From positions 310,001 to 374,000 of the forward strand of contig LVCE01000001.1 in NCBI GenBank assembly GCA_002095075.2: a stretch of DNA of 64,000 nt. The letters run 5' to 3'. This stretch comes from Francisella endosymbiont of Ornithodoros moubata. GTDB taxonomy: Bacteria > Pseudomonadota > Gammaproteobacteria > Francisellales > Francisellaceae. This document shows, one piece after another, positions 28,186 to 37,805 of the stretch. The translations under genes and the position numbers were made by a program. The notes beneath the pieces are model-generated. The model searched no databases and was not told the origin of the DNA. It worked only from the letters and a program-made list of their open reading frames with translations. How positions within the stretch are numbered: position 1 is the stretch's first letter; every line of letters begins with the position of its first letter.

Positions 28186-28725
28186 ATGAAAATAAATCAC
28201 TCAAGAAATATTAAGTTGTTGATACTCGATGTAGATGGCGTATTAACAGATGGCAAAATAATAATAACTAATAATGGTGATGAGCTTAAGAATTTTGATG
28301 CTAAAGATGGTTTAGGAATTGTCCTTGTGCAGAAGTTAGGAATTAAGGTTGCTATTATCACAGGTAAAGAATCAAAAATTGTCACTGATAGGTTTATAAG
28401 CTTAGGATTAGATCCTGAAGATATTTTGCAAGGACAAAAAAATAAATTAAAAGCTTATGAATTACTCAAGTTAAAATATAAGCTAAATGATGATGATATA
28501 GCATATATGGGTGATGATCTACCAGATTTAATTTTGATGAATAAAGTAGCTATTTCAGCAACCCCAGTAGATGCTATAACTGTTGTCAAAGACTATGCAG
28601 ATTATATTTGTCAAGCTAATGGTGGCGCTGGGGCGGTAAGAGAGTTTTGTGAATATATTATGAAACAGCTAAATCTATATGACAAGGTTGTGAGCGATTA
28701 TATCAAAAGTGGTGGAGTGAGATAA
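28186..28725 (+). CDS. kdsC: 3-deoxy-D-manno-octulosonate 8-phosphate phosphatase
   Basis: This 179-residue HAD-superfamily enzyme releases KDO for lipopolysaccharide core synthesis. Motif I is LLILDVDGVLTDGKI near residue 14 with the nucleophile Asp. Motif II is IITGKESKIV, and motif IV is YMGDDLPDLILMN near residue 108. It begins the kdsC-lptC-lptA-lptB cluster. The next KDO enzyme, KdsB, is encoded at 50.6 kb. Confidence 0.94.
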   Translation: MKINHSRNIKLLILDVDGVLTDGKIIITNNGDELKNFDAKDGLGIVLVQKLGIKVAIITGKESKIVTDRFISLGLDPEDILQGQKNKLKAYELLKLKYKLNDDDIAYMGDDLPDLILMNKVAISATPVDAITVVKDYADYICQANGGAGAVREFCEYIMKQLNLYDKVVSDYIKSGGVR

Positions 28726-28732
28726 ATAAGCA

Positions 28733-29365
28733 ATGAAGTTTTTTACAAAATACTCCTTGTCTGCTAATGTAATCTCTATAATAGTAATTATCCTATCAAT
28801 GTTGTATATAAGCTATAATGCTCTTGATAGTGGTAGGCCACTCAAAAATCTACCACAAAAAAATCGTATTGAATTAAGAGTATTTGATTTTAATTACAAC
28901 AAGTATGATGAAAATGGCAACCTTGCAATGAGCTTTTTTGCAAAAGAACTACAACGCTATCTCAATCAAGATTTGTACATGACAGATATTACTGAAAAGA
29001 GCTACGATAAAACCTCTGGAGAGCTTGAGTGGCAAGTTCAATTAAAACATGGTTACATACAACAGTTCACAGGTCAGAGCTTAACTCATTTATATGATTG
29101 TGTAGATGCTATTATGTTTACGAAAAAAGCTTCTGGCAAGAATCAAAGAACTTCGCAAAGTGATTCATCTCCAGATAAAATTTATATAAAAACTTCAGAA
29201 ATGTATTATAACTCTGGCTCTAAAGATTTTTATAGTAGTAGATTTACTAAAATATATGATCCTAAAACTAGCAATAACACCACAGGAACAGGTTTATTGG
29301 GCAACTCGGAAACTAAAATTATAAGATTGAATCAAAATGTGAGAAGTTATTATGCAACGAGCTAG
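28733..29365 (+). CDS. lptC: LPS export ABC transporter periplasmic bridge protein LptC
   Basis: This 210-residue inner-membrane protein has one N-terminal membrane helix (VISIIVIILSMLYISYNAL). A periplasmic beta-jellyroll follows (LRVFDFNYNKYDENGNLAMS and KTSEMYYNSGSKDF). LptC passes LPS from LptBFG to LptA. It is 7 bases after kdsC and overlaps lptA by 14 bases. The name rests on position and fold signature, since sequence conservation is low in this family. Confidence 0.85.
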   Translation: MKFFTKYSLSANVISIIVIILSMLYISYNALDSGRPLKNLPQKNRIELRVFDFNYNKYDENGNLAMSFFAKELQRYLNQDLYMTDITEKSYDKTSGELEWQVQLKHGYIQQFTGQSLTHLYDCVDAIMFTKKASGKNQRTSQSDSSPDKIYIKTSEMYYNSGSKDFYSSRFTKIYDPKTSNNTTGTGLLGNSETKIIRLNQNVRSYYATS

Positions 29366-30242
29366 ACTATTGATTGTAATTTCACTTTTATTTGTTTCTA
29401 ATGCTTTTTCAAATGTTGAAGAAAATAAAATTGACTATAGCTCTCCTATATATAATTCTTCATTACAGGAGGATAGTGTAACTGATGAAGAAAAAGAGAA
29501 TAACTCTAATGATAATAACTTGAAAGAGTATGGTCCAGTAACTATTTGTGCAGATAATGCTGTTTATGATGATAACCAAGGCATACTAACTTATTTAGGT
29601 AATGTTTTCGTAATGCAAATTCATAATAAGCATATTTTGTGCCATCAGCCTAGTAGCTTTAAAAAAGGCATAAATTATTTTATAAGAGACAATAGTTTGC
29701 CATTTAAACAATTACAACAAAAGTGGTTAGAGCAAGCAAAGTTATTATGTTCTCAGGAGAGAGAGTGTAATTTTATCTCTGGTCAAAAGCTGATTATAAA
29801 GTTAGATAAAGATAGAAAATTCAAGACTTTTACGATGCTTTCAGAAGGCGATGAGAAATCACAATTTTATACATTTCCGACCAATTCAAACCCTAATTAT
29901 ACTAACCTAAAAACATTAACTAGAGGGCCTGTTCAAGGAAGTTCTATAAAAATTGTTTATGATGTTGATGATAAGCATTTAGAGCTTTATAAAAAAGCTA
30001 TAGCTTTTCAAAATGATAATGTATATAAAGGCGAGAAAGTGATTTTTGATATTGCTCATGATTTAATATCAATCCCAGGGTGTGAAAATAGAAGATCAAC
30101 TATAATCTTAGATGGAATTCAGAATCAAACTAGAGTTAATACAGGTCTTACACCTATTAGTGATTATCAAAAAGATTCTCAAAGAGGAAGTGTTATAGGT
30201 TTAAATACTTATAACTCTAATATTAAAATGATAAAAATGTAG
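29352..30242 (+). CDS. lptA: LptA/OstA-like periplasmic LPS transport protein (extended)
   Basis: This 296-residue protein has a signal peptide (LLIVISLLFVSNAFSNV). The OstA/LptA domain starts ICADNAVYDDNQGILTYLGN and resumes in SIKIVYDVDDKHLELYKKAI and NVYKGEKVIFDIAHDLISI. Typical LptA is about 185 residues. Here about 90 extra residues lie in the middle (roughly 105-195, rich in Lys and Gln, with two Cys in LCSQEREC), and there is an extended acidic/Asn-rich N-terminal linker. The reading frame is clean, so this is a lineage-specific elaboration. Context between lptC and lptB supports the call. Confidence 0.82.
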   Translation: MQRARLLIVISLLFVSNAFSNVEENKIDYSSPIYNSSLQEDSVTDEEKENNSNDNNLKEYGPVTICADNAVYDDNQGILTYLGNVFVMQIHNKHILCHQPSSFKKGINYFIRDNSLPFKQLQQKWLEQAKLLCSQERECNFISGQKLIIKLDKDRKFKTFTMLSEGDEKSQFYTFPTNSNPNYTNLKTLTRGPVQGSSIKIVYDVDDKHLELYKKAIAFQNDNVYKGEKVIFDIAHDLISIPGCENRRSTIILDGIQNQTRVNTGLTPISDYQKDSQRGSVIGLNTYNSNIKMIKM

Positions 30243-30248
30243 GTAAAA

Positions 30249-30980
30249 ATGGAAAAATACACATTAGAAGCTAAGAGGTTAGGCAAAAAATACGGTTCAC
30301 GCTGGGTTGTAAATAATGTCTCTATGAAAGTTTCAACTGGTGAAATAGTTGGTCTTTTGGGTCCAAATGGATCTGGAAAAACAACATCATTCTATATGAT
30401 TGTAGGTTTAGTTGTAGTTACGCGTGGTAAAGTTCGGATGGGTCAAGAAGATGTAACAAAAATGCCGATTCATCTAAGAGCTAGAAGAGGCTTGGGCTAT
30501 TTACCTCAGGAAGCTTCTGTTTTTAGAAAGTTAAGTGTCGAGGACAATATTATCGCAATTTTGGAGACTCGTAAAGACCTAAATAAAGTCCAAATTGAAG
30601 AAAAACTTAATGAGCTTTTAGATGAGTTTAGTATTCAACATATCCGTAAAAGTTTAGGTATGAGCTTATCAGGTGGTGAGCGTAGAAGGGTTGAGATTGC
30701 TAGAGCGTTAGCAATGGATCCTAAGTTTATCTTACTTGATGAGCCATTTGCAGGGGTTGACCCTGTGTCGGTAATAGAGATTAAAGAGGTTGTGCGCCAT
30801 CTTAAAGATAGAGGTATTGGTGTTTTGATTACAGACCATAATGTACGCGAGACGCTAGATATCTGTGAAAGAGCTTATATTGTAAATGCTGGTAATATGC
30901 TCGCAGCAGGTACTCCAGAAGAAGTTCTAGCTGATGAAACTGTTAGAAAAGTATATCTAGGCGAAGATTTTAAATTATAA
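30249..30980 (+). CDS. lptB: LPS export ABC transporter ATP-binding protein
   Basis: This 243-residue ATPase powers LPS extraction from the inner membrane. Walker A is [17 protein letters not shown] near residue 38, the Q-loop is [10 protein letters not shown], the signature is [17 protein letters not shown] near residue 138, and Walker B is [13 protein letters not shown]. It closes the kdsC-lptCAB cluster. Its membrane partners LptF and LptG are not in the window. Confidence 0.95.
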   Translation: MEKYTLEAKRLGKKYGSRWVVNNVSMKVSTGEIVGLLGPNGSGKTTSFYMIVGLVVVTRGKVRMGQEDVTKMPIHLRARRGLGYLPQEASVFRKLSVEDNIIAILETRKDLNKVQIEEKLNELLDEFSIQHIRKSLGMSLSGGERRRVEIARALAMDPKFILLDEPFAGVDPVSVIEIKEVVRHLKDRGIGVLITDHNVRETLDICERAYIVNAGNMLAAGTPEEVLADETVRKVYLGEDFKL

Positions 30981-31030
30981 AAAACTCAATTATAAATTAT
31001 TAGTATATATTCGTCAAGGAAAGCAAAAAA

Positions 31031-31260
31031 ATGCAAATTGATCTAACAAAGTCAAAAGTAGTTTGTGTTGGTAGAAATTACGTTGAGCATATTCATGAGC
31101 TTAATAATGAAGTTCCTGATAATTCTGTTATTTTCATAAAACCTAATTCAAGTATAACTAAAACTCTAAAATTATCATCAACAAGAGAAACTCACTATGA
31201 ATGTGAATAGTTTTTGCTTCATCATATTAAAATGGGTTACTCAGTAGAAGAGAAATAGAT
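31031..31260 (+). pseudogene. Fumarylacetoacetate hydrolase (FAH) family remnant
   Basis: From the ATG at 31031 the frame reads VVCVGRNYVEHIHELNNEVP, then SVIFIKPNSSI, the N-terminus of the FAH/acylpyruvase family. A TAG interrupts at 31208-31210, HYECE being followed by the stop where the metal-binding Glu region starts, and the frame then disintegrates. Most of the catalytic domain is absent, evidently deleted up to the foreign relics that follow. It is a 5' fragment of a housekeeping-type hydrolase. Confidence 0.65.
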
Positions 31261-31299
31261 TCAACCTTAGTGGAATAGTTTGGATTGAATTTATTTTCT

Positions 31300-31980
31300 T
31301 ATATTATTGGAATTATTGATTGACTTAAGCAAAATTTATTTTATAAGGACTACCTGAATGATTTAGAGCAAAGAAGTGTAGAGGATAAATTTATATTTTC
31401 AGATGGAAGTGATAAAAAATTACAAGGGCTAATAAAAAACAAAAAGATTTTTCTTAACAAAACATTCAACATAAAATCAAAATTGAAAAAGTAAAGTGTG
31501 ATGAAATAGACATAATAAAAGAGAATATAGAAGAGTCAAAAAAAGTATAAATCTAATTTTGGAGAATGCTCAAAAGACCTTGAAAAAACATGAAAAGACT
31601 AGTTTAGAGAGTAACCAATATAAAAAGCAAATAGAAGATTCAGATGAAAATTGCATTTACTGTCGGCAACCCCTAGATAGTAATATGCAGGTAAAAATAA
31701 AGAGCTTATAGTTGACTATATCGGTATGAAAACAGCAATGAATAAGACTCTTAAACAGTTTTCTAGTATTGATAGCCAAAACTTTGAGGATATAGAGGCA
31801 TTTATAGTTTTTTGTTAAAGAAGCTAGATTTATTAGCAAAGTTGTTTTATAAATTTGATAATAGTAGATATTTTGATGGTTGAACAGTTGAGCAATTAAA
31901 TTGCTTAAATTTTGCCAGTGAATATATCCAGCTAACAAAAGAATTAGAAAATAGATTTATTTATATCATTAAGAGGATAA
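31300..31980 (+). pseudogene. Zinc-hook coiled-coil ATPase remnant (AAA_13/RloC-like)
   Basis: No frame is open for long, but pieces in different frames read as a charged coiled coil: KIKIEKVKCDEIDIIKENIE, then KTLKKHEKTSLESNQYKKQI. This is followed by SDENCIYCRQPLDSNMQ with a CxxC at 31652-31663. A CxxC at the tip of a long coiled coil is the zinc hook of Rad50-like and RloC/AAA_13 proteins. RloC-type genes often sit inside type I restriction loci, and hsdR relics adjoin here. The family call is tentative, and the Walker motifs are not preserved. Confidence 0.45.
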
Positions 31981-31987
31981 AAGCAAG

Positions 31988-32863
31988 CTTATGATATTTG
32001 TTGTGGTACAGATTTTTAATGATCATGAGAACGATCTTATCCATTTCTATTTAGCTGTCCACTCTATTGTCGTTAAGCTAACTAAAGGAGGAGGGCTCCC
32101 AGAGCTACCCACTCAGATGAATAGAAGGGTAGCCAACATGATAGAAGAGGCGATCAAAAGTGAAGGAGTTGAAGAGATATTTAAACTTGGTAGTAATGAT
32201 GAATCAAAGATTGATATTTTTAATAAAGATTATCTAAATAAGATTGATAAAGTAAAACTTCCAAATACTAAAATTAAGCTTCTACAACAGTTACTAGCAA
32301 AGGCTTTAGAAGATTTTAATAAAGTAAATAAAATGAAAGCTTTAGATTTTTCTAAAAAACTTAACTCTCTTGTAGAAAAATACAACGAGAGAAAAGAGCA
32401 AGATGTATTGGTTAGTGATGTTTAAAATGACTTCACAGATGGTATTGTTGATTTATATCATGCTCTAAAGAAAGAAAAAGAATCTTTTGATGAATTAGGA
32501 GGTATTGGCTTTGAAGAGAAAGCTTTTTATGACATTTTAAAAGATATAGCAATTAGATTATGAGTTTGATTATCCAGAATATAAGCTTATAGCCTTAGTT
32601 AAAGAGTTTAAAAAAATGGTTGATGATAAATCAAAATATACTGATTGGAATATCAGAGAAGATATCAAGGTAGAACTTAGGGTTACTTGATAATACTTTT
32701 AGCAAAGTACAATTATCCACTAATTACAAAAGATAAGGTTTTCAAAAATATCTTTGAGCAAGCGGAGAATTTAAGAGGAATAAATAATCAAAAAAATATT
32801 TCTGTAGTATTTCAGAAAATATTAGGTTTAAAAATTGTAAAAAATAAAAACCTTCAGACATAA
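31988..32863 (+). pseudogene. hsdR: HsdR C-terminal remnant, type I restriction enzyme
   Basis: The piece 31991-32425 reads FNDHENDLIHFYLAVHSIVV, then QMNRRVANMIEEAIKSEGVE and KLPNTKIKLLQQLLAKALED, characteristic of the C-terminal domain of type I restriction subunit R. After a stop at 32423 the same protein continues in another frame (DLYHALKKEKESFDELGG, FEEKAFYDIL). It then runs on through more breaks to the terminal EQAENLRGINNQK. The helicase and nuclease parts are missing. It is the tail of a dead type I restriction system, ending just before tRNA-Ser. Confidence 0.75.
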
Positions 32864-32887
32864 AAAGCCCTTATTTAAAATGGCTTT
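32862..32887 (-). terminator. Terminator of the tRNA-Ser transcript
   Basis: On the minus strand AAAGCC (32882-32887) and GGCTTT (32864-32869) form a stem, followed by a run of T (32862-32866 as A on the plus strand). It begins 6 bases beyond the encoded CCA end of the tRNA, a typical rho-independent terminator. Confidence 0.6.
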
Positions 32888-32892
32888 CAAGG

Positions 32893-32980
32893 TGGCGGAG
32901 AAAGAGGGATTCGAACCCCCGGACCTGTTACAGTCAACGGTTTTCAAGACCGCCGCTTTCGACCACTCAGCCATTTCTCC
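32893..32980 (-). tRNA. tRNA-Ser (anticodon UGA)
   Basis: On the minus strand the sequence begins GGAGAAATGGCTGAGTGG and has the anticodon loop CTTGAAA (anticodon TGA). It has a long variable arm (TTGACTGTAACAGG) as expected of type II serine tRNAs, a GGTTCGAATCC T-loop, and an acceptor end TTTCTCC followed by G and encoded CCA. The acceptor pairs GGAGAAA with TTTCTCC. The length is 88 bases with CCA. It could have served as an integration point for the adjoining restriction relics, but no flanking repeat was identified. Confidence 0.95.
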
Positions 32981-33123
32981 GAACTGATGAAGTATATTAT
33001 ACAAATATTTATAAGCTTTACAAGGCAAATTTTGTCAAAAAATCAAAGATATTTAAAGATTTTTATAGTAGCTTTGATAAAGGATAATATATCTTCGATA
33101 TGAAGGCATCTTAGAGATGTTAT

Positions 33124-33675
33124 ATGATGATAGATTATCTAGCAAGAAATCAAAATTGCGTAAAAGTAGCATCATGGGCAGGGATAGTATTTTCAGTATT
33201 ATTATTTGCGAATTTTTCTGTATATGATACACATTTTTGGGGATTGATTAGTATTCCTTTGTATTTATTTCATCAGACAGAGGAGCACTATGTTCCAGAT
33301 GGTTTTAAAAAAATATGAATTGCATAGTTATGGCACTACCAGAAGGACAGAAAAAATTAACTGATAAATATCCTTATGGTGTGGCTAGCATTTGCGATTT
33401 TTGGTGCCTTGAGTTTTATTGATTTAGGTTTTGGTTTCTTGATTATTATCTAATTGTCTGACATATAATATAGCCGAGGCTTTAAGCGTAAAAGTTGGAA
33501 TCCTGGCTTAGTAATAGCTATGTTTGCAGCATATTATGTTACAGCTCATAGTTTATTAGATAATTCTATAGCATGGTGTTTAGGCACTGTCATATTCTTA
33601 ATAGTTGCTCATATCCTACTAGTTAACTTAGTAATGTCTAGATTAAGATTAGTCATATTTACTTATTATCAATAG
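33124..33675 (+). pseudogene. HXXEE-domain membrane protein pseudogene
   Basis: The first 64 codons read YLARNQNCVKVASWAGIVFS, then GLISIPLYLFHQTEEHYVPD, containing the HxxEE motif of this small integral membrane family. A frameshift or stop follows near 33318. The remaining membrane helices appear in other frames (GALSFIDLGFGFLII, NPGLVIAMFAAYYVTAHSLL, LGTVIFLIVAHILLVNLVMS), ending at 33675. The family is of unknown function, and the gene is dead. Confidence 0.65.
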
Positions 33676-33741
33676 ACTTTAGTTACTCTAAGCATTATTA
33701 TTTTGTTAAAAATCTATCGATAACCTGATAAGAGGTTGAAA

Positions 33742-34881
33742 ATGTCAGATAAAAGATATCAAATTACCAAAAAAGTTACTCTTGTTGGCATGTTCATAAA
33801 TGCTTTGCTTGCTATATCTAAAACTTTAATAGGTGTAATAGGACGTTCACCAGCTTTATTTGCCGATGGTATACATTCATTTTCTGATCTTTTAAGTGAT
33901 TTCATGGTTTTATTTGTGGCTAAATATGCAAATAAAGGTGAAGATAATAATCATCCTTATGGGCATGAGAGACTAGAAACTTTAGCAACACTAGTATTAT
34001 CAGGGCTATTGATAACTATTGGTTTTATGATCGTTTATCATTCTCTAGGAAGTTTATTTAGTGGTGAGTATGTTATACCATATAAATTTACTGTTTATGC
34101 AGCTATTTTATCGATTTTGGGTAATGAATTTATCTACCAATATACAATGAGAGCTGTAAATAAGATTGATTCTGATATGTTAAGAGCTAATGCTTGGCAT
34201 AGTCGCTCTGATATGTGGTCTTCGGTAGTTGTATTAATCGGTTTAGTTGGAGCTTTTTTAGGTTTTGCTTGGATGGATGCTATAGCAGCGTTTATTGTGT
34301 GCTTTATGGTTGTCAAAATGGGGATTAAATCGGTATACTCTGCTGTTGCCGAACTTATAGATGAAGGAGTTGATAACCAAATGTGTCAAGATATCAAAGT
34401 AATAATCACAAAAACTCAAGGTGTTGAAGACTTTCATTATCTTCGTACTAGAAAAATGGCAGGAAAAATTGTCCTAGATGTACATATTTTAGTAGATAAG
34501 TTTAGTACAGCCTCGGAGGGACATTATATCGCAGAGGTGGTTAAAAGTAATATTTACTATAATATTTATAACATAAAAGACATAACGGTACATGTTGATG
34601 TTACAAACCATGAAAGCGGAGTTATTAAACAAGAGAATTTTGAGCCATCTCGTATTGAAATATTAACTAAAATAAAAGAGTTTTTTGCTGAAAATAATAT
34701 AGATGAAAATGTTATTTTAGATAAAAAAATGTCGATATATTATTTTGATGATGAGATCTTGGTAGATCTATATGTAAAAAGATCTAATGATTTAAAAAGA
34801 CTTTCAGAAGCATTGAGTAAACTTTCATACAACGGTTATAATATTTGTGTCGCACTATACTGTAATCTAGTTAATAGCTAA
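33742..34881 (+). CDS. fieF: Cation diffusion facilitator metal exporter
   Basis: This 379-residue inner-membrane antiporter expels divalent metals (zinc or iron). Six membrane helices are present. The metal sites are ALFADGIHSFSDLLSDFM near residue 42 (D-x3-D) and AWHSRSDMWSSVVVLIG near residue 152 (H-x3-D). The cytoplasmic domain (VEDFHYLRTRKMAGKIVLDV) is followed by about 75 extra C-terminal residues, longer than E. coli FieF (about 300 residues). The ATG at 33742 follows AAGAGG. Metal specificity cannot be told from sequence. Confidence 0.88.
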   Translation: MSDKRYQITKKVTLVGMFINALLAISKTLIGVIGRSPALFADGIHSFSDLLSDFMVLFVAKYANKGEDNNHPYGHERLETLATLVLSGLLITIGFMIVYHSLGSLFSGEYVIPYKFTVYAAILSILGNEFIYQYTMRAVNKIDSDMLRANAWHSRSDMWSSVVVLIGLVGAFLGFAWMDAIAAFIVCFMVVKMGIKSVYSAVAELIDEGVDNQMCQDIKVIITKTQGVEDFHYLRTRKMAGKIVLDVHILVDKFSTASEGHYIAEVVKSNIYYNIYNIKDITVHVDVTNHESGVIKQENFEPSRIEILTKIKEFFAENNIDENVILDKKMSIYYFDDEILVDLYVKRSNDLKRLSEALSKLSYNGYNICVALYCNLVNS

Positions 34882-34897
34882 TCCAAAAGGAGCTAAA

Positions 34898-35761
34898 ATG
34901 AAAATAAGAAAAGCAATTTTTCCTGTAGCTGGGTGGGGAACTAGGTTCTTGCCAGCGACCAAGTCATGTCCTAAAGAAATGCTAACAGTGGTTGATAAAC
35001 CTCTAATCCAATATGCTGTTGAAGAGGCTATAGAAGCAGGCTGTAAAGAGATAATATTTGTTACTAGCTCAAATAAAAAATCCCTAGAGGATCATTTTGA
35101 TAGAAACTTTGAGTTAGAATATTCTTTGGAAAAAAAACAAAAGTATGAATTATTAGACTTAGTGAAAAATATAATTCCCAAAGACGTAAATTTTTTCTTT
35201 GTGCGTCAGCCAGAAGCTTTGGGGTTAGGCCATGCAGTTTTATGTGCAAAACCACTGATTGGAATCGAAGATTTTGCAGTTATACTGCCTGATGATTTAA
35301 TTTATAATTATAAATGTGGTACTGGTACGTTAAGGCAAATGATTAAAGCGGTTGAGGGCACTGACATTAGAGGCTGTGTTGCAACCCAACAAGTCAAGAA
35401 GGAAGAAGCAAATTCGTATGGTATAGTTGCAAAAGATAATGATAATTTTATAAAAACAATTGTTGAAAAACCAGCTCCAGAAAAAGCACCATCAACTAAT
35501 GCGGTTGTAGGCAGATATTTATTACCAAATAAGATTTTTAGGTGTTTAGAATCAACCTCAGAGGGTGCAAGTGGTGAGATTCAATTAACTGATGCAATCG
35601 CTAAATTATTAGATCAGGATGAGAAAATTTTATCTTATGAATTTAAAGGTACACGTTATGATTGTGGTAGTAAATTAGGTTTTCTAATTGCTAATTATGA
35701 GATAGCCTTACAGCATAAAGAGTTAGGTCATAAGTTTAAAGAATATCTACAAAATAGATAG
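34898..35761 (+). CDS. galU: UTP-glucose-1-phosphate uridylyltransferase
   Basis: This 287-residue enzyme makes UDP-glucose for LPS and O-antigen sugars. The N-terminal nucleotide-binding motif GWGTRFLPATKSCPKEML is near residue 12. The catalytic-site motifs ALGLGHAVLCAKPLIG near residue 110 and VEKPAPEKAP near residue 190 are present, as is GEIQLTDAI. An AAAGGAG site precedes the ATG. The gene survives although the Leloir genes galK and galT are dead, consistent with its envelope role. Confidence 0.95.
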   Translation: MKIRKAIFPVAGWGTRFLPATKSCPKEMLTVVDKPLIQYAVEEAIEAGCKEIIFVTSSNKKSLEDHFDRNFELEYSLEKKQKYELLDLVKNIIPKDVNFFFVRQPEALGLGHAVLCAKPLIGIEDFAVILPDDLIYNYKCGTGTLRQMIKAVEGTDIRGCVATQQVKKEEANSYGIVAKDNDNFIKTIVEKPAPEKAPSTNAVVGRYLLPNKIFRCLESTSEGASGEIQLTDAIAKLLDQDEKILSYEFKGTRYDCGSKLGFLIANYEIALQHKELGHKFKEYLQNR

Positions 35762-35784
35762 CACTTATCAAATATTAATTATTG

Positions 35785-35808
35785 TTGTTAAATATTAACA
35801 ATCTTTAT
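35785..35808 (+). terminator. Stem-loop after galU
   Basis: TTGTTAA (35785-35791) and TTAACAA (35795-35801) form a seven-pair AT-rich stem with a three-base loop, followed by TCTTTATT. It lies 24 bases after the galU stop and may act as a weak terminator. Confidence 0.4.
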
Positions 35809-35849
35809 TTAGTAGTGAGATATTACAATTTTAGCTAAATATGCTAATA

Positions 35850-37794
35850 TGAAATTTAGTATAAAATTTAAAGACAAAGTGTAGGTTGTACTCAAAGCTT
35901 CAAGTATCCCAGGATTGTATTGCTCAAGGCATATTAATTCCGAACTATATGAAAAACTTTATAAAGAATCTCTAGAAAACCCAGAGCAGTTCTGGGCTAA
36001 ACAAGCGAATCGTATACATTGGAATGAACCTTTTACTAAAGCCTATTTTGCTCCAGTTGATATAAAGTGGTTTGAAGATGGGTAATTAAATGTATGCTAT
36101 AACTGTGTTGACAGACACTTACCAGCTAGAGCAAACCAACTAGCTTTTATATGACAGGCTGACAATCCGAAAAAATCTAAGAAAATAACCTACCGAAAGC
36201 TATATCATCGTGTTTGTGAAATGGCTAACATATTTGAGGCTAATGGAGTCAAAAAAGGTGATTTTGTAACTATCTATATTGCCTCTAGTGCCAGAGTCAA
36301 TATATGCTATGCTAGCATGTGCACGTATTGGTGCAATTCGTTCTGTAGTTTTTGGTGGATTTTCAGCAGAGTCGCTAAAACAGCGTATTGACAATGCTAA
36401 GAGTGATTTTATTATAACAGTTGATGAGGCTGTCAAATCAGGCAAAAGAATAGCTATGAAAGCAGCTGTTGATAAAGTTGTTACTGAAATTGATTTTATA
36501 GAAGTCTTAGTTGTGCATAACACTACCACAGATAATATTAGCTGGAATGATAGTAAAGATATTTGCTACAAGAACTAAAAAAAGTTTCAAAATGAGTATG
36601 CCACAAGCTTTTGCTGGTGAGACACCTTTATTTATGCTCTATACATCTGACTCTATAGGTGCTCCTAAAGGTTTAGTGCACTCTTCAGTTGGATATTTGG
36701 TTTATGCAAGTATGACTCATAAACTTGTTTCTGATTATAAAGATCATGATGTCTACTGGTGTACTGCAAATATTGGTTGGATAACAGGGCACACATATGT
36801 TGTCTATAGGTCTCTTACAAATGGCTCAACATCAGTGATATTTGAGGGTGTATTTATTTATCCAGATACTTCAAGATTATGGCAGGAAGTTGATCAACAT
36901 AATGTAAGCATCTTATATACTGTACCAACTTTGATAAGATTTTTGCTAAAAGATGGTGATTAGTTTTTAGCTAATACTAGTAGAAATTCTTTAAGGGTAT
37001 TAGGCTCAGTTGGCGAACCAATAAACCCAGAAGCTTGGAATTGGTTTGTTGAGAAAGCTGGTAATAATCAAGCTCCACTTGTATATACAGGTGGAAAACT
37101 GAGATAGGTGGTCATATGATAACTTCTTCGCTACCTGGTGCATATAAATTTAAGCTTGGTTTCGTTTCTAAATCTTTCTTTGGCGTTAAAGTGACATTAC
37201 TTGATACTGATGGCAATGAGATAATAGGAGTTGGTAAAGGCGCTTTATGTATAAAAAGAGCAAGACCTAATATAGCAAGAAAGTTATAGTGATCATGATA
37301 AGTATCTTCAAACTTATTTTTCTAGTTTTAAGGGTTATTATTTTTCAGGTGATGCTGCTAGAAGAGATGAAGATGGTTATATTTGGATCGAAGGGGTATG
37401 GATGATTTATTAATGTCTCTGGCATAGGGATGGCAACTACAGAGATTGAAGCAGCACTAAACACTCATCCAGATGTTGCTAAGAGTGCGGTTGTTGGTAT
37501 GTAACATGAGATTAAAGGTGAGACTATATATATCTACTATATATTTAAACATAAAAGTGATACTAAACTTTAGATGAAGTTAGAAAATCTTTGGTTAAAT
37601 ACGTCAGACAAGAAATAGGTCTAGTTGCGCCTCCAGAAGTTATCCAATTTACTCCAGAGTTACCAAAAACTCGTTCAGGTAAAATCATGTGTCGAATCTT
37701 AAGAAAAATAGCTGCAAAAGATTTTGAAAATTTTGGAGATATCTCTACACTATTAAATTCAGATATAGTAGAGTATCTGATAAAAAACAGATAA
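35850..37794 (+). pseudogene. acs: Acetyl-CoA synthetase pseudogene
   Basis: The beginning is interrupted early (MKFSIKFKDKV then TAG). Recognisable Acs blocks follow in several frames: [58 protein letters not shown], and DVYWCTANIGWITGHTYVVY near 36750. The C-terminal [18 protein letters not shown] carries the catalytic, acetylation-regulated Lys. More than eight stops or shifts are present, and the Rossmann-like ATP-binding loop is degraded. The organism cannot activate acetate by this route. Confidence 0.88.
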
Positions 37795-37805
37795 CTGTAA
37801 AAATC

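Noticed and set aside
30981-31030. Attachment-site duplication flanking the restriction relics
   Set aside because: I looked for a copy of the tRNA-Ser 3' end near the lptB end and found none, so site-specific integration is not supported.
36200-36529. Minus-strand open frame of 109 codons
   Set aside because: It is antisense to the acs pseudogene and has no recognisable features.
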